Below are positions 16,899-24,764 of a stretch of DNA of 64,000 nt, piece after piece. The stretch's first letter is position 1. Each line of letters opens with the position of its first letter. The DNA lies in NCBI RefSeq assembly GCF_022662375.1, contig NZ_JAKNQL010000012.1, forward strand, positions 62,001 to 126,000, given 5' to 3'. Origin of the DNA: Pseudomonas sp. CROZ-RG-20F-R04-15. GTDB taxonomy: Bacteria > Pseudomonadota > Gammaproteobacteria > Pseudomonadales > Pseudomonadaceae. Under the pieces are notes generated by a model. The model had not been told where the DNA came from. It ran no database searches and saw only the letters and a list, made by a program, of their open reading frames with translations. The position numbers and the translations under genes are program-made.

Positions 16899-18323
16899 AT
16901 GACTGCTCACGCCCCCGCCGCCGCGCAAAGCGACGGCATCGACCCGATCCGCGCCGCCCAGGTGTCCGCCCGCATCGATCGCCTTCCGGCGGTCGCAACG
17001 ATCTGGCGGCTGGTGGCGCTACTGTCGATCGGTGGTTTTTTCGAACTCTACGATCTGTTCCAGACCGCCTACATCAGCCCCGGTCTGATCCGCGACGGCA
17101 TCTTCGCCACCGGCAATCAGGGCGTGTTCGGTTTCTCCGATCAAGCGGCGTTTGCTTCGGCAACATTCCTCGGCCTGTTCCTCGGCGCCAGCCTGCTCAG
17201 CCCGCTGGCGGATCGCTTTGGCCGCCGCGCGATCTTCACCTTCGCCCTGGTCTGGTACACGGTGGCGACGGTGTTGATGGGCATTCAGAGTTCGGCGCTG
17301 GGCATCATCTGCATGCGTTTTCTGGTCGGCATCGGTTTGGGCATCGAACTGGTGACCATCGACGCCTACCTCTCCGAACTGGTACCCAAACGCATGCGCA
17401 GTTCGGCGTTTGCCTTCGCGTTTTTCGTGCAGTTCCTGTCGGTACCGGCGGTGGCGCTGATGTCGTGGTGGCTGGTGCCGCAAGCGCCATTCGGTATCAG
17501 CGGCTGGCGTTGGGTGGTGTTGGCCAGCGCGGTGTTTGCGCTGTTTATCTGGTGGTTGCGCAAACGCCTGCCGGAGTCGCCGCGCTGGTTGGCACAGCAT
17601 GGCCGCTTTGACGAAGCCAACCGGATTCTCGATGGCATCGAAGCACGCTGCGAGAAAGATCACGGCAAACCGTTGGATACGCCGGAAACGGTCCCGGTCG
17701 ACGTCGAAGGCAAGGGCCGCTTCGCCGATATCTGGCAACCGCCCTATCGCCGTCGCGCGTTGATGTTGATCGTCTTCCACATCTTCCAGGCCATCGGGTT
17801 CTTCGGTTTCGGCAACTGGTTGCCAGCGCTGCTGTCCGGCCAGGGTGTCAGCGTTACGCACAGTTTGATGTACGCGTTCATCATCACCCTCGCCTACCCG
17901 CTCGGGCCGTTGCTGTTCGTCAAGTTTGCCAACCGTTTCGAGAACAAATGGCAGATCGTCGGCTCGGCCCTCGGCGCGATGACCTTCGGCACCTTGTTCG
18001 CGCTACAGACCAGTGCGTTCGGGCTGATCTTCTGCGGGGTGATGATCACCTTCTGCAATGCCTGGTTGAGCTTCAGCTATCACTCGTACCAGAGCGAACT
18101 GTTCCCGACCAACATCCGCGCCCGCGCGGTGGGTTTCTGCTATTCGTTCAGTCGTTTGTCGACGGTGTTCAGCAGTTTGTTGATCGGTCTGTTTCTCGAC
18201 AACTTCGGCACACCGGGCGTACTGGCGTTCATCGTCAGCAGCATGCTGATCGTGATGCTGACCATCGGCTGGTTCGGTCCGCGCACGCGCAATCTGGCGC
18301 TGGAGAACATTGCCCATCGCTGA
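16899..18323 (+). CDS. MFS transporter
   Basis: A 474-residue major facilitator protein with twelve predicted helices. The loop 2-3 motif appears as PLADRFGRRAIFTFALVW, and RLPESPRWLAQHGRFDEANRIL lies in the central loop, which is typical of the metabolite:H+ symporter and sugar-porter group. Two ATGs are possible (16887 and 16899); the second was chosen because GGAT lies ten bases before it. It follows the PACE gene by 125 bp. Substrate is unknown; aromatic acids, sugars or niacin-type compounds are all possible. Confidence 0.87.
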   Translation: MTAHAPAAAQSDGIDPIRAAQVSARIDRLPAVATIWRLVALLSIGGFFELYDLFQTAYISPGLIRDGIFATGNQGVFGFSDQAAFASATFLGLFLGASLLSPLADRFGRRAIFTFALVWYTVATVLMGIQSSALGIICMRFLVGIGLGIELVTIDAYLSELVPKRMRSSAFAFAFFVQFLSVPAVALMSWWLVPQAPFGISGWRWVVLASAVFALFIWWLRKRLPESPRWLAQHGRFDEANRILDGIEARCEKDHGKPLDTPETVPVDVEGKGRFADIWQPPYRRRALMLIVFHIFQAIGFFGFGNWLPALLSGQGVSVTHSLMYAFIITLAYPLGPLLFVKFANRFENKWQIVGSALGAMTFGTLFALQTSAFGLIFCGVMITFCNAWLSFSYHSYQSELFPTNIRARAVGFCYSFSRLSTVFSSLLIGLFLDNFGTPGVLAFIVSSMLIVMLTIGWFGPRTRNLALENIAHR

Positions 18324-18331
18324 GAGGCAAC

Positions 18332-18366
18332 GGTCATCCTCTGCCGCTTATCGGCAAGGGATGACC
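18332..18366. other. Hairpin after MFS gene
   Basis: GGTCATCC pairs with GGATGACC and the inner TGCCG with CGGCA. There is no T-run after it, so it is an mRNA 3' hairpin rather than a clear terminator. Confidence 0.5.
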
Positions 18367-18426
18367 GCCGCCAACACCTGACCAATGATCAACTTATTGA
18401 AATAAAAGGATTTATTCAGAAGGCAC

Positions 18427-18460
18427 GGTAATTGCTCCACTACGCCAGTCAGCAATTACC
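18427..18460. promoter_or_regulatory. Perfect inverted repeat before hypothetical gene
   Basis: GGTAATTGCT (18427-18436) is repeated inverted as AGCAATTACC (18451-18460) around a 14-base spacer. It ends 16 bases before the ATG at 18477, where it could be a repressor operator or a 5' UTR hairpin masking the ribosome binding site. Confidence 0.7.
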
Positions 18461-18476
18461 TACAGGTCCGCACATC

Positions 18477-19028
18477 ATGTTGATCAGTGCCAAACAACAG
18501 CAAATCATTCACTTGCCCAAAGCGCTGAATGACGATGCGACGTCCACCGCCGCAGCCGGTCTGCAAGGTGGCCTGCACGGCGCCATGCTGCAAACCCTGC
18601 AAAACCAGACTCAGGCGCAAACCGCTGAAGCCACCGCCAAAGTGCAGGACTCGGCCACGCAGATCGCCACCCAGCAAGTCAGTGAAGCCTCGCGCATCAG
18701 CGACAATGTCGACGAAGCGTTCGCCAAAACGCGCGTGGGCCTGCAATCGACCGATGCCACGTCGACCACGAGCACCGGCACCTCGGCTACCGACGAGTTC
18801 AAGGACTACATGAGCAAAACGCCGGAACAGCGTCTGCGCGACAGTATCCTGCAGTCGATGGGGCTGACCGAAGACGACATCAAAGCCATGCCGCCGGAGA
18901 AACAACTGGCCATCGGCAAAGAGATCGCCGAGCGTTTGCAGGACAAGATGAAGCTGGCGCAGGCTGAGAAAGACAACGATGTGAAGGACAGCGACAAGCA
19001 GGCGGACAAGTTTCTCGCTGCGCTTTGA
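18477..19028 (+). CDS. Hypothetical protein, Ala/Gln-rich, coiled-coil like
   Basis: A 183-residue soluble protein I do not recognise. It has no signal peptide or membrane segment. It is rich in Ala, Gln, Thr, Lys and Asp. Residues 35-100 are low-complexity and helical; a more ordered part follows, with FKDYMSKTPEQRLRDSILQS and MGLTEDDIKAMPPEKQLAIG (about 115-155); the C-terminus is highly charged. The phrase MPPEKQLAIGKEIAERLQDK resembles small helical domains in other pseudomonad hypotheticals. It is a lone gene behind a perfect inverted repeat and ahead of a REPIN. The start at MLISAKQQ was chosen by position after the repeat. Confidence 0.72.
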   Translation: MLISAKQQQIIHLPKALNDDATSTAAAGLQGGLHGAMLQTLQNQTQAQTAEATAKVQDSATQIATQQVSEASRISDNVDEAFAKTRVGLQSTDATSTTSTGTSATDEFKDYMSKTPEQRLRDSILQSMGLTEDDIKAMPPEKQLAIGKEIAERLQDKMKLAQAEKDNDVKDSDKQADKFLAAL

Positions 19029-19052
19029 TCTCCAGGTCGCTTGAAATCAAAT

Positions 19053-19140
19053 GTGGGAGCGAGCCTTCTCGCGAAGGCGGTGAACCAATCAACGTAGATG
19101 TTGAATGTTCCGCCGCCTTCGCGAGCAGGCTCGCTCCCAC
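19053..19140. repeat. REPIN (88 bp), one variant arm
   Basis: Left arm reads GAGCCTTCTCGCGAAGG and the right arm the usual GAGCAGG, so the left REP core has an altered base pair. Between the hypothetical and the convergent PAS-MCP gene. Confidence 0.93.
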
Positions 19141-19164
19141 AGTTTTTTGTGTGTTCAGGAAAAA

Positions 19165-20484
19165 TCAGTTCAGTTGCAGGGTTTCGTTGAACTGACTGAT
19201 CGCATCCACCACATGCCGCGATCCTTGCTGGATCTCCAGAATCACCTCCCCCGCTTCATTCGCCAGCTCAACCCCGAGCCCGGTACGGCTCAAACTCGAC
19301 TGCATACTCGACACCGCACTCAGCGACAGGTCGTGGTTCTTGCGCACCACATCGACAATTTCCAGGGTCGCCTGGCTTGTCCTTGCCGCGAGGCTGCGCA
19401 CTTCATCGGCGACCACCGCAAAACCCCGTCCGTGTTCCCCGGCCCGCGCCGCTTCAATCGCAGCATTAAGCGCCAGCAAATTGGTCTGGTCGGCAATGCC
19501 GCGAATGGTCTGAACGATGGTGCCGATGATGTCTGACTGTTTGCTCACCGCATCGATACTCGCCGCTGCTTCGTTGAGGTCGCGGGAAATGTCCTGAATG
19601 ATCTGCACCGTCTGCTGCACGACCTGTGAGCCTTTTTGCGCGCAGGCGTCATTTTGTACCGAAGTGCTGTGGGCCGATTCGGCAGCGTTCTGCAACGTAG
19701 TCATCTGATGGGTGATGTCGCTGGCGAACTTGACCACTTTGTACAGGCGGCCCTTGGCGTCGAACAGTGGGTTGTACGACGCTTCCAGATAGACCATGTG
19801 CCCGGACTTGTTCTTGCGCTCGAAACGATGCGAGTGATATTCGCCGCGATTGAGCGAGGCCCAGAATGCCTTGTATTGCGAGGATTCCGCTTCACTGCGA
19901 TGGCAGAACATGCTGTGGTGATGCCCGACGATTTCGTTGAGCGAGTACTGCATGGTCTTCAGAAAGTTGTCGTTGGCGGCGATGACATTGCCTTCCGGGG
20001 TGAACTCGATCACCGCCATCGAGCGGCTGATCGCGGCCAGCATGCTTTCTTCTTCATGTTCCTTGTTGATCCGCGCGGTAATGTCCGCCGCTACTTTGAT
20101 CACGCTTCTGACTTGCTTGTCCGGGCCATACACCGGCATGTAACTGGCTTCGAGCCAGACTTCTTTGCCGGCCTTGTTCAAGCGCAGAAAAGTGCCGCTG
20201 ATGGGTTCACCGCGAGCCAGATCACGCCACAACCTGGCGTACTCCTCACTGCGATAAAACGCTTCCTCACAAAAGATCCGGTGATGCTTACCGCGCACTT
20301 CATCGGCGCTGTAACCCATGGTCTTGCAGAAGTTTTCGTTGGCATCCAGGACGATGCCCTCAGGGGTGAACTCGATCATTGCCATCGAACGGCTGATCGC
20401 TTCCAGTTTGGCGTTGGCCTCGGTCAAGGCGCAGCTGAATCGCTCGATCTGCTGCAGGTCAGCCTTGTGATGTAGGTTGAACAT
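19165..20484 (-). CDS. Soluble PAS-PAS methyl-accepting protein, BdlA-like
   Basis: A 439-residue protein with tandem PAS domains (about residues 25-135 and 148-258), each opening AISRSMA.IEFTPEG and each followed by a PAC segment (EVWLEASYMPVYG / MVYLEASYNPLFD), then a short MCP signalling domain. The signalling hairpin tip GIADQTNLLALNAAIEAARA is intact. There is no transmembrane segment or HAMP. This is the architecture of P. aeruginosa BdlA, which controls biofilm dispersion and is cleaved near the first/second PAS junction. The repeated LAAISRSMA segment suggests internal duplication. It is monocistronic, and heme or flavin sensing is possible but not shown. Confidence 0.9.
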   Translation of the reverse strand: MFNLHHKADLQQIERFSCALTEANAKLEAISRSMAMIEFTPEGIVLDANENFCKTMGYSADEVRGKHHRIFCEEAFYRSEEYARLWRDLARGEPISGTFLRLNKAGKEVWLEASYMPVYGPDKQVRSVIKVAADITARINKEHEEESMLAAISRSMAVIEFTPEGNVIAANDNFLKTMQYSLNEIVGHHHSMFCHRSEAESSQYKAFWASLNRGEYHSHRFERKNKSGHMVYLEASYNPLFDAKGRLYKVVKFASDITHQMTTLQNAAESAHSTSVQNDACAQKGSQVVQQTVQIIQDISRDLNEAAASIDAVSKQSDIIGTIVQTIRGIADQTNLLALNAAIEAARAGEHGRGFAVVADEVRSLAARTSQATLEIVDVVRKNHDLSLSAVSSMQSSLSRTGLGVELANEAGEVILEIQQGSRHVVDAISQFNETLQLN

Positions 20485-20943
20485 GGTTGTATCACCTTCC
20501 GCGCGGACTTTTGATTTGATGAAAGTTCAGTTCTTTCACGATCCACCACTACGTTCCACAGAACAGGCACACGCATTCCTCCACGGGAGGAAGTTGTCAG
20601 GTGATAAATGATGATCAATCGGAGAGTCCATGCAGCGACGCTCTAATCAAGACATCCTTCTCTTGATAGCCCGCACGCGGGCCAGCCCTAACGCGTTGAA
20701 GAACTTCCATGTAAGCGACGCTCCTTGTTGGTTCAGTGTCGGTGCCTTGGCTTGCGCACTCTGGCAGCATGAATTCACGGACCAACGCTGTGCATCCGGC
20801 ATGTTTTTGCATGACGGTCGACATAGTTAGTTACAGGAAGCATAGCCAGCGGCAGGCCTTGCGCAAGGCCACTAGTCGGCCAGTATCTGGCACTTTTTGC
20901 ACAAGAAACGGTTCAGCGCGGGGAGAATTGTTGCCGGAGCGGA
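20485..20943. other. Non-coding stretch upstream of BdlA-like gene
   Basis: No convincing gene. Short open frames (for example around 20630-20830) have codon use unlike neighbours and no homology I recognise. It contains a 16-bp perfect palindrome GGCCTTGCGCAAGGCC at 20855-20870 and probably the promoter of the 20484 gene. Confidence 0.5.
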
Positions 20944-21016
20944 CGCTTTCGCGAGCAGGCTCGCTCCCACATTGGAATGCATATCTCCTGTGGGAGCGAG
21001 CCAGCTCGCGAAGGCG
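20944..21016. repeat. REP pair in opposite arrangement
   Basis: Here the order is CGCTTTCGCGAG..CTCCCAC followed by GTGGGAG..GCGAAGGCG, that is, the REPs face the reverse way to a REPIN, with about 19 bp between them. It follows the substrate-binding protein gene on its 3' side. Confidence 0.9.
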
Positions 21017-21050
21017 CCGTAAGAAGCACTACAAAAACAACAGAAACGAC

Positions 21051-22064
21051 TTACAGACTTCCAGACGCTTTGGCCGCCACATCCGCAGGCACCCAAGGCT
21101 TCCAGACCTGCGGCTGATCACGCAAAAACGCCTCTGCCACCACCCTCGGCTGCAAACGTTTTTCGCTCATCCCGGCCAAGGTCTGGTTCAACAGATCAAT
21201 CGGCAAATCGACCTTTTCAAAGAACGTCACCAGTTCTGGATACTGCGCCTTGAACGGCGCCGACACGCCAATCGCCAGGCGCGCCGGCATTGAACGGGTG
21301 CCCTTGGGGTTCGGGTTATTGGCATCGGCCAGGGTCTTCCAGGCCTCAGCATCGAACGGCGGCTCCTCCAGTTTCACCAGTTTGAACCGGCCGAGCAGCG
21401 GTGTCGGTGACCAGTAGTAGAACAACACCGGTTTACCGCGTTTGAACGACGAGGCCACCTCGGCATCCAGCGCCGCGCCGGAACCGGTGCGGAAGTTGAC
21501 GAAACTGTCGTTCAACGCATAAGCCTTGAGCTTCTGGCTGTTGACGATTTCCGAGGTCCAACCGGTCGGGCTGTTGAGGAAGCGCCCGCGAGACGGATCT
21601 TCCGGGTCACGGAAGACATCCTTGTAGCGCGGCAGGTCAGCCACCGATTTCAGCTCCGGTGCCAGCGCTTTGATCCCGCGCGCAGGGTCGCCCTTGATCA
21701 CGTATTCCGGCACCCACCAGCCTTCGGTGGCGCCTTTGACCGTGTCGCCGAGGCCAAATACCTTGCCCTCGGCTGCGGCCTTGACCCACGCCGGACTGCG
21801 CCCGGCCCATTCCTCGCCGATCACTTGAATGTCATTTTTCGCCAGCGCGGCCTCAAGGCTGACCGTGCTGCCGGGCAAGGTGTCGGTCGGGTAGCCGTAA
21901 CCTTTTTCAACGATCAGGCGCAGCACTTCGGTGATGAAACTGCCGCTTTCCCAAGTGATGTCGCCGAAGTGGATCGGCGCGGTTTTCTCCGCCGCCGAAA
22001 CAGCGCCGACACTCAGGCTCAACGCCAGCAGCGAAGTGCCGAGCAGGGTTTTGATCGATCTCAT
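21051..22064 (-). CDS. Glycine-betaine/choline-type ABC substrate-binding protein (OpuAC)
   Basis: A 337-residue periplasmic binding protein. A Sec signal peptide is visible (MRSIKTLLGTSLLALSLSVG, cleavage after AVSA). The OpuAC domain follows: IHFGDITWESGSFITEVLRL, then IQVIGEEWAGRSPAWVKA, EGWWVPEYVIKG and KPVLFYYWSPTPLLG, with Trp/Tyr residues that form the quaternary-amine aromatic cage. No permease or ATPase gene is nearby, so it is an orphan, perhaps serving the CbcWV-type core transporter as BetX and CaiX do. The ATG overlaps the sigma factor stop (ATGA at 22061-22064), giving translational coupling. Ligand unknown. Confidence 0.9.
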   Translation of the reverse strand: MRSIKTLLGTSLLALSLSVGAVSAAEKTAPIHFGDITWESGSFITEVLRLIVEKGYGYPTDTLPGSTVSLEAALAKNDIQVIGEEWAGRSPAWVKAAAEGKVFGLGDTVKGATEGWWVPEYVIKGDPARGIKALAPELKSVADLPRYKDVFRDPEDPSRGRFLNSPTGWTSEIVNSQKLKAYALNDSFVNFRTGSGAALDAEVASSFKRGKPVLFYYWSPTPLLGRFKLVKLEEPPFDAEAWKTLADANNPNPKGTRSMPARLAIGVSAPFKAQYPELVTFFEKVDLPIDLLNQTLAGMSEKRLQPRVVAEAFLRDQPQVWKPWVPADVAAKASGSL

Positions 22065-22588
22065 GCGGACCTCTTGTCTTGCAGGTATGGATTGGCGCTG
22101 TGGCGATTGCACAGCGCTTGGGAACGGCTCATATACTCGCTGACCGAGCGCTGGGAGATGCCCAGTTCGGCAGCGATTTGCGGGTAAGTCAGGCCGTCGA
22201 TGCGCGCGAGCAGAAACGTCGTGCGGACCTTGTCGGGCAAGCGTTGCAAGCTGTGATCGAGGCGATTGAGGGTTTGCGTCAGCTGGACGAGTTCTTCCGC
22301 TGATGCGGCGTAATCGACGTCGATCTGCTGACGATGGCGACGCTCCAGATCACCACGCCGCCAGCGTTGATAGAGCAGGCGTTGGGCGATGGTTGTCAGC
22401 AAGGCGCGAGGTTCGCGAATGGCCCTAAGTGCCGGGGCTTCAAGCAATTGCGCGAAGGTTTCGGCGGCGATGTCTTCGCTGCCGGCCGCGTCGTGCAGAT
22501 GACCGCGCAGGTAAGCACAGAGCCAGCGATAGTGGGCGCGAAACAGATCGTCCACGGTGTTGCGATGGGAAAGCTCGGCGCCGGACAT
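22061..22588 (-). CDS. FecI-like ECF sigma factor
   Basis: A 175-residue ECF sigma factor. Region 2 is TVDDLFRAHYRWLCAYLRGH to about residue 75 (PRALLTTIAQRLLYQRWRR), and region 4 is LDHSLQRLPDKVRTTFLLAR followed by the HTH GLTYPQIAAELGISQRSVSEY. It groups with iron-starvation-type sigma factors but has no FecR or TonB receptor gene beside it. Instead it overlaps the OpuAC binding protein start by ATGA. The ATG at 22588 fits the region 2 boundary; a longer frame exists upstream. A 7-bp inverted repeat (22657-22682) lies in its promoter region. Confidence 0.88.
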   Translation of the reverse strand: MSGAELSHRNTVDDLFRAHYRWLCAYLRGHLHDAAGSEDIAAETFAQLLEAPALRAIREPRALLTTIAQRLLYQRWRRGDLERRHRQQIDVDYAASAEELVQLTQTLNRLDHSLQRLPDKVRTTFLLARIDGLTYPQIAAELGISQRSVSEYMSRSQALCNRHSANPYLQDKRSA

Positions 22589-22656
22589 AGGGGCTCCTTG
22601 ATGAGGGGTCGCTGAATGTCCGGTGTTCCGGTGGCGCGATCGTAGCAAGGCGCCTT

Positions 22657-22682
22657 ATTCGTTAAAAATACTTAAAACGAAT
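22657..22682. promoter_or_regulatory. Inverted repeat upstream of FecI-like sigma gene
   Basis: ATTCGTT (22657-22663) and AACGAAT (22676-22682) flank a 12-base AT-rich spacer in an AT-rich region about 70 bp before the sigma start. Likely an operator or promoter element; the regulator is unknown. Confidence 0.5.
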
Positions 22683-22711
22683 TTTTATATTCCATTTACA
22701 AATAAAAGATC

Positions 22712-22779
22712 AAAAGATCGCAGCCTTCGGCATCTCCTGCACCGATCCCCTGTAGAGCTGCCGAAGGCTGCGATCTTTT
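22712..22779. repeat. Inverted-repeat element with 21-bp perfect arms
   Basis: AAAAGATCGCAGCCTTCGGCA (left) and its exact complement (right) enclose a 26-base loop. The right arm abuts the stop codon of the PhnD-like gene, so it also serves as a hairpin terminator on the minus strand (T4 after the stem). This GATCGCAGCCTTCGGCA pattern is a common dispersed repeat in fluorescent pseudomonads as I recall. Confidence 0.85.
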
Positions 22780-23569
22780 AGCGCAAGCGGCCATAGCCAA
22801 GTTCTTCAGCCTCACGCTGATAGTCGAGGAGGATCTGATAATCGCGCTCACTGGCCGCAAACACCTCAGGCAATCCCAAGGTCTCCACGACATCAGGGAG
22901 TTCGCGCAAGGTTTCATTCATTAACTGTCGGAGCTGCTCGATCTGTTCATCCGTGGCGCTGGCGACGGTAATGAACGGCAAGGTCGGGCTCAGGGCACTG
23001 CGCGCAATCACCCGCAAGGCACGGACGTCTTCCGGCGCATGTTGCGCCAGATAGGCGTAAGTGACGCTGTCGATGGCGGCTAGATCGGCGCGGTGTTCGC
23101 GCAACCAGCGCAGGCTCTCGCGATGGCCGCCGCTGATGCCGACAGAGGCAAAGAATTGTCCGTCCTGATTCAGTGGCGCCAAGCGCTGGCGCAACAGGTT
23201 CATGCCGCTATTGGAGTCTTCGCTGTTGATCACCCCGCGACTGTTGTGAAAGTCCGCCAGGGTTTTGCGTGGGTCGTCAACTCGGCTGAGGATCAGGCTG
23301 CAATGGTTGCCGGCGCTGGCGTCAGGCAGTTCGTAGCGAGGACGCCCGACGATGCGCACGTGTCCGCGCAATGCAGTCATCAGCGGATAGCCGCAGGTTT
23401 GTGTGAGCAGCAGATCGGGGGATAGCCAGAGTTCGGGCAATGACAGGCCTTCAGCATTCAGGCGAGTGTGGCCAAGTTGCTCGAGAATGCGCGCAATCCA
23501 GCGCTCATTCGCCACGCGGATTGGCTCGGGGGCGACGTACATCAGGAGTTCGGTGTGGTGTTGGGTCAT
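22778..23569 (-). CDS. PhnD-like phosphate/phosphonate-binding protein
   Basis: A 263-residue protein of the phosphate/phosphite/phosphonate-binding fold (type 2 periplasmic-binding). Features: LLMYVAPEPIRVANERWIARIL, LLLTQTCGYPLMTALRGHVRIV, then RGVINSEDSNSGMNLLRQRL and IDSVTYAYLAQHAPEDVRAL. No signal peptide is visible, so it may be cytoplasmic or start differently; the ATGs at 23575 and 23569 are both possible. It has no ABC partners nearby. Related proteins without signals are annotated as binding proteins of unknown ligand. Flanked 5' by a REPIN and 3' by a hairpin element. Confidence 0.82.
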   Translation of the reverse strand: MTQHHTELLMYVAPEPIRVANERWIARILEQLGHTRLNAEGLSLPELWLSPDLLLTQTCGYPLMTALRGHVRIVGRPRYELPDASAGNHCSLILSRVDDPRKTLADFHNSRGVINSEDSNSGMNLLRQRLAPLNQDGQFFASVGISGGHRESLRWLREHRADLAAIDSVTYAYLAQHAPEDVRALRVIARSALSPTLPFITVASATDEQIEQLRQLMNETLRELPDVVETLGLPEVFAASERDYQILLDYQREAEELGYGRLR

Positions 23570-23600
23570 ACACATTTTTCCCGAGTTACAAATATCCAAT

Positions 23601-23688
23601 GTGGGAGCGAGCCTGCTCGCGAAAGCGCTGGGTCAGACAACAGATCCATCAACTGACACGACGCCTTCGCGAGCAAGCTCGCTCCCAC
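23601..23688. repeat. REPIN (88 bp)
   Basis: Standard left arm (CCTGCTCGCG) but right arm with GAGCAAGCTCGC, so the two REPs belong to different sub-variants. Between the PhnD-like gene start and the desaturase gene end. Confidence 0.94.
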
Positions 23689-23711
23689 AGGGGACGGTAG
23701 TGTTCATGAGA

Positions 23712-24653
23712 TCAGTGGAAGGGATATTGCGGACTGTCGATGGGCTTGAAGCCATTGCGCCGCCAGAACGCGCCATACCCTTGCACGAGAAACCCGCCAC
23801 TGCGCGCAATCCATTGCTCGCGATGCATCCGGTAAACCGTGGGCAAGTCGTACCACGCCAGCTTGGGCAAGTCGTGATGCACCAGATGAAAGTTCAGATT
23901 CAGGAACAACCAGCGCCACGGCCAACCCGCTTCGTTCAACACCGTGCGCTGTTCCGGTTGCGCATGCGGGCGATGTTCATAGTAGGAGCGGATCATCGCG
24001 ACCGACAGCGCCGGCACACTGATCAACAGCAGGTAATGCCAGACCGGCAGCACACTGAAACGGGCGATGAACCACAGCATCAATAATGTGAATGCAGCAT
24101 GCGTCAACCACATCATCCACGCCTGGCGTTCGCCATTCTTCAGCCGCAGCAACTCTTCCTGGGCCAGCGCCATCAGCGCCAGCGGTGCGCCGATCACGAA
24201 GCGGCCGAGCACGGTTTTGTTCAACCAGTGCAAGCTGCGTTCTAACAGCGAACTGCCCTGCCAGCCAGCGCGGGTCAGGTAACGGCTTTCCGGATCGACG
24301 CCGGGCACGGTGAGATCCTCATCGCGGTGATGCAACAAATGGCTGTCGCGATACAGCGTATACGGATACCACACGGCAAAAGGCGCATAGCCAAGGATCT
24401 TGTTGAGGCGCACCCAGCGCGTCGGATGCCCGTGTAGCAACTCGTGCTGCACCGACAGCCACAACACCAGCAGCGGGATCAGCAACAGCGTGCTCAAGGC
24501 ACGGCCCAGCCAGTGAATGTTGAGAACAATGGCAAACCAGCCGGCATAGACACCGATCAGCAACAGCCAGGTCGGCCATTCAGTGCGGGCGGTAAAGCGT
24601 TGGCGCAGGGTGTCGATCTGCTGACGATGGGCGGCGTCGAAGTAATGGGGCAT
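23712..24653 (-). CDS. Membrane fatty acid desaturase / hydroxylase-type protein
   Basis: A 313-residue integral membrane di-iron enzyme. The three histidine boxes are present: HELLHG (about residue 68), HLLHHRD (about 105) and FHLVHHD (about 260), with hydrophobic segments between. The proteins desaturate acyl chains or hydroxylate lipids. ATG 24653 was chosen over a TTG twelve bases upstream. It lies alone, with REPINs on the 3' side, and an acyl-carrier or ferredoxin partner is not nearby. Regiospecificity unknown. Confidence 0.9.
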   Translation of the reverse strand: MPHYFDAAHRQQIDTLRQRFTARTEWPTWLLLIGVYAGWFAIVLNIHWLGRALSTLLLIPLLVLWLSVQHELLHGHPTRWVRLNKILGYAPFAVWYPYTLYRDSHLLHHRDEDLTVPGVDPESRYLTRAGWQGSSLLERSLHWLNKTVLGRFVIGAPLALMALAQEELLRLKNGERQAWMMWLTHAAFTLLMLWFIARFSVLPVWHYLLLISVPALSVAMIRSYYEHRPHAQPEQRTVLNEAGWPWRWLFLNLNFHLVHHDLPKLAWYDLPTVYRMHREQWIARSGGFLVQGYGAFWRRNGFKPIDSPQYPFH

Positions 24654-24764
24654 GGCGTTGCTCAAACGGGAGTCTTGCCCTTCTGTGCAACGACGATGCT
24701 GGATCTTGCAGTTTATTTTCAGGTCAAGGCAGGAGCCCGAGAACCGGGCTCCGGAAAGGTGTGA

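Noticed and set aside
18332..18366. Intrinsic terminator after the MFS gene
   Set aside because: Good stem but no T-run follows it; kept only as a hairpin.
20630..20830. Small open frame with GGAGAG before an ATG
   Set aside because: Codon use is unlike the neighbours, no family is recognisable and an opposite frame overlaps it; treated as non-coding.
20886..20900. TGGCAC-TTTT-TGCA as a sigma-54 promoter
   Set aside because: The GG to GC distance is 8 bases rather than the required 10.
22061..22588. Heme or siderophore signalling role for the first FecI-like sigma
   Set aside because: No FecR, TonB receptor or Fur box is visible near it, unlike the cluster at 55.9 kb.
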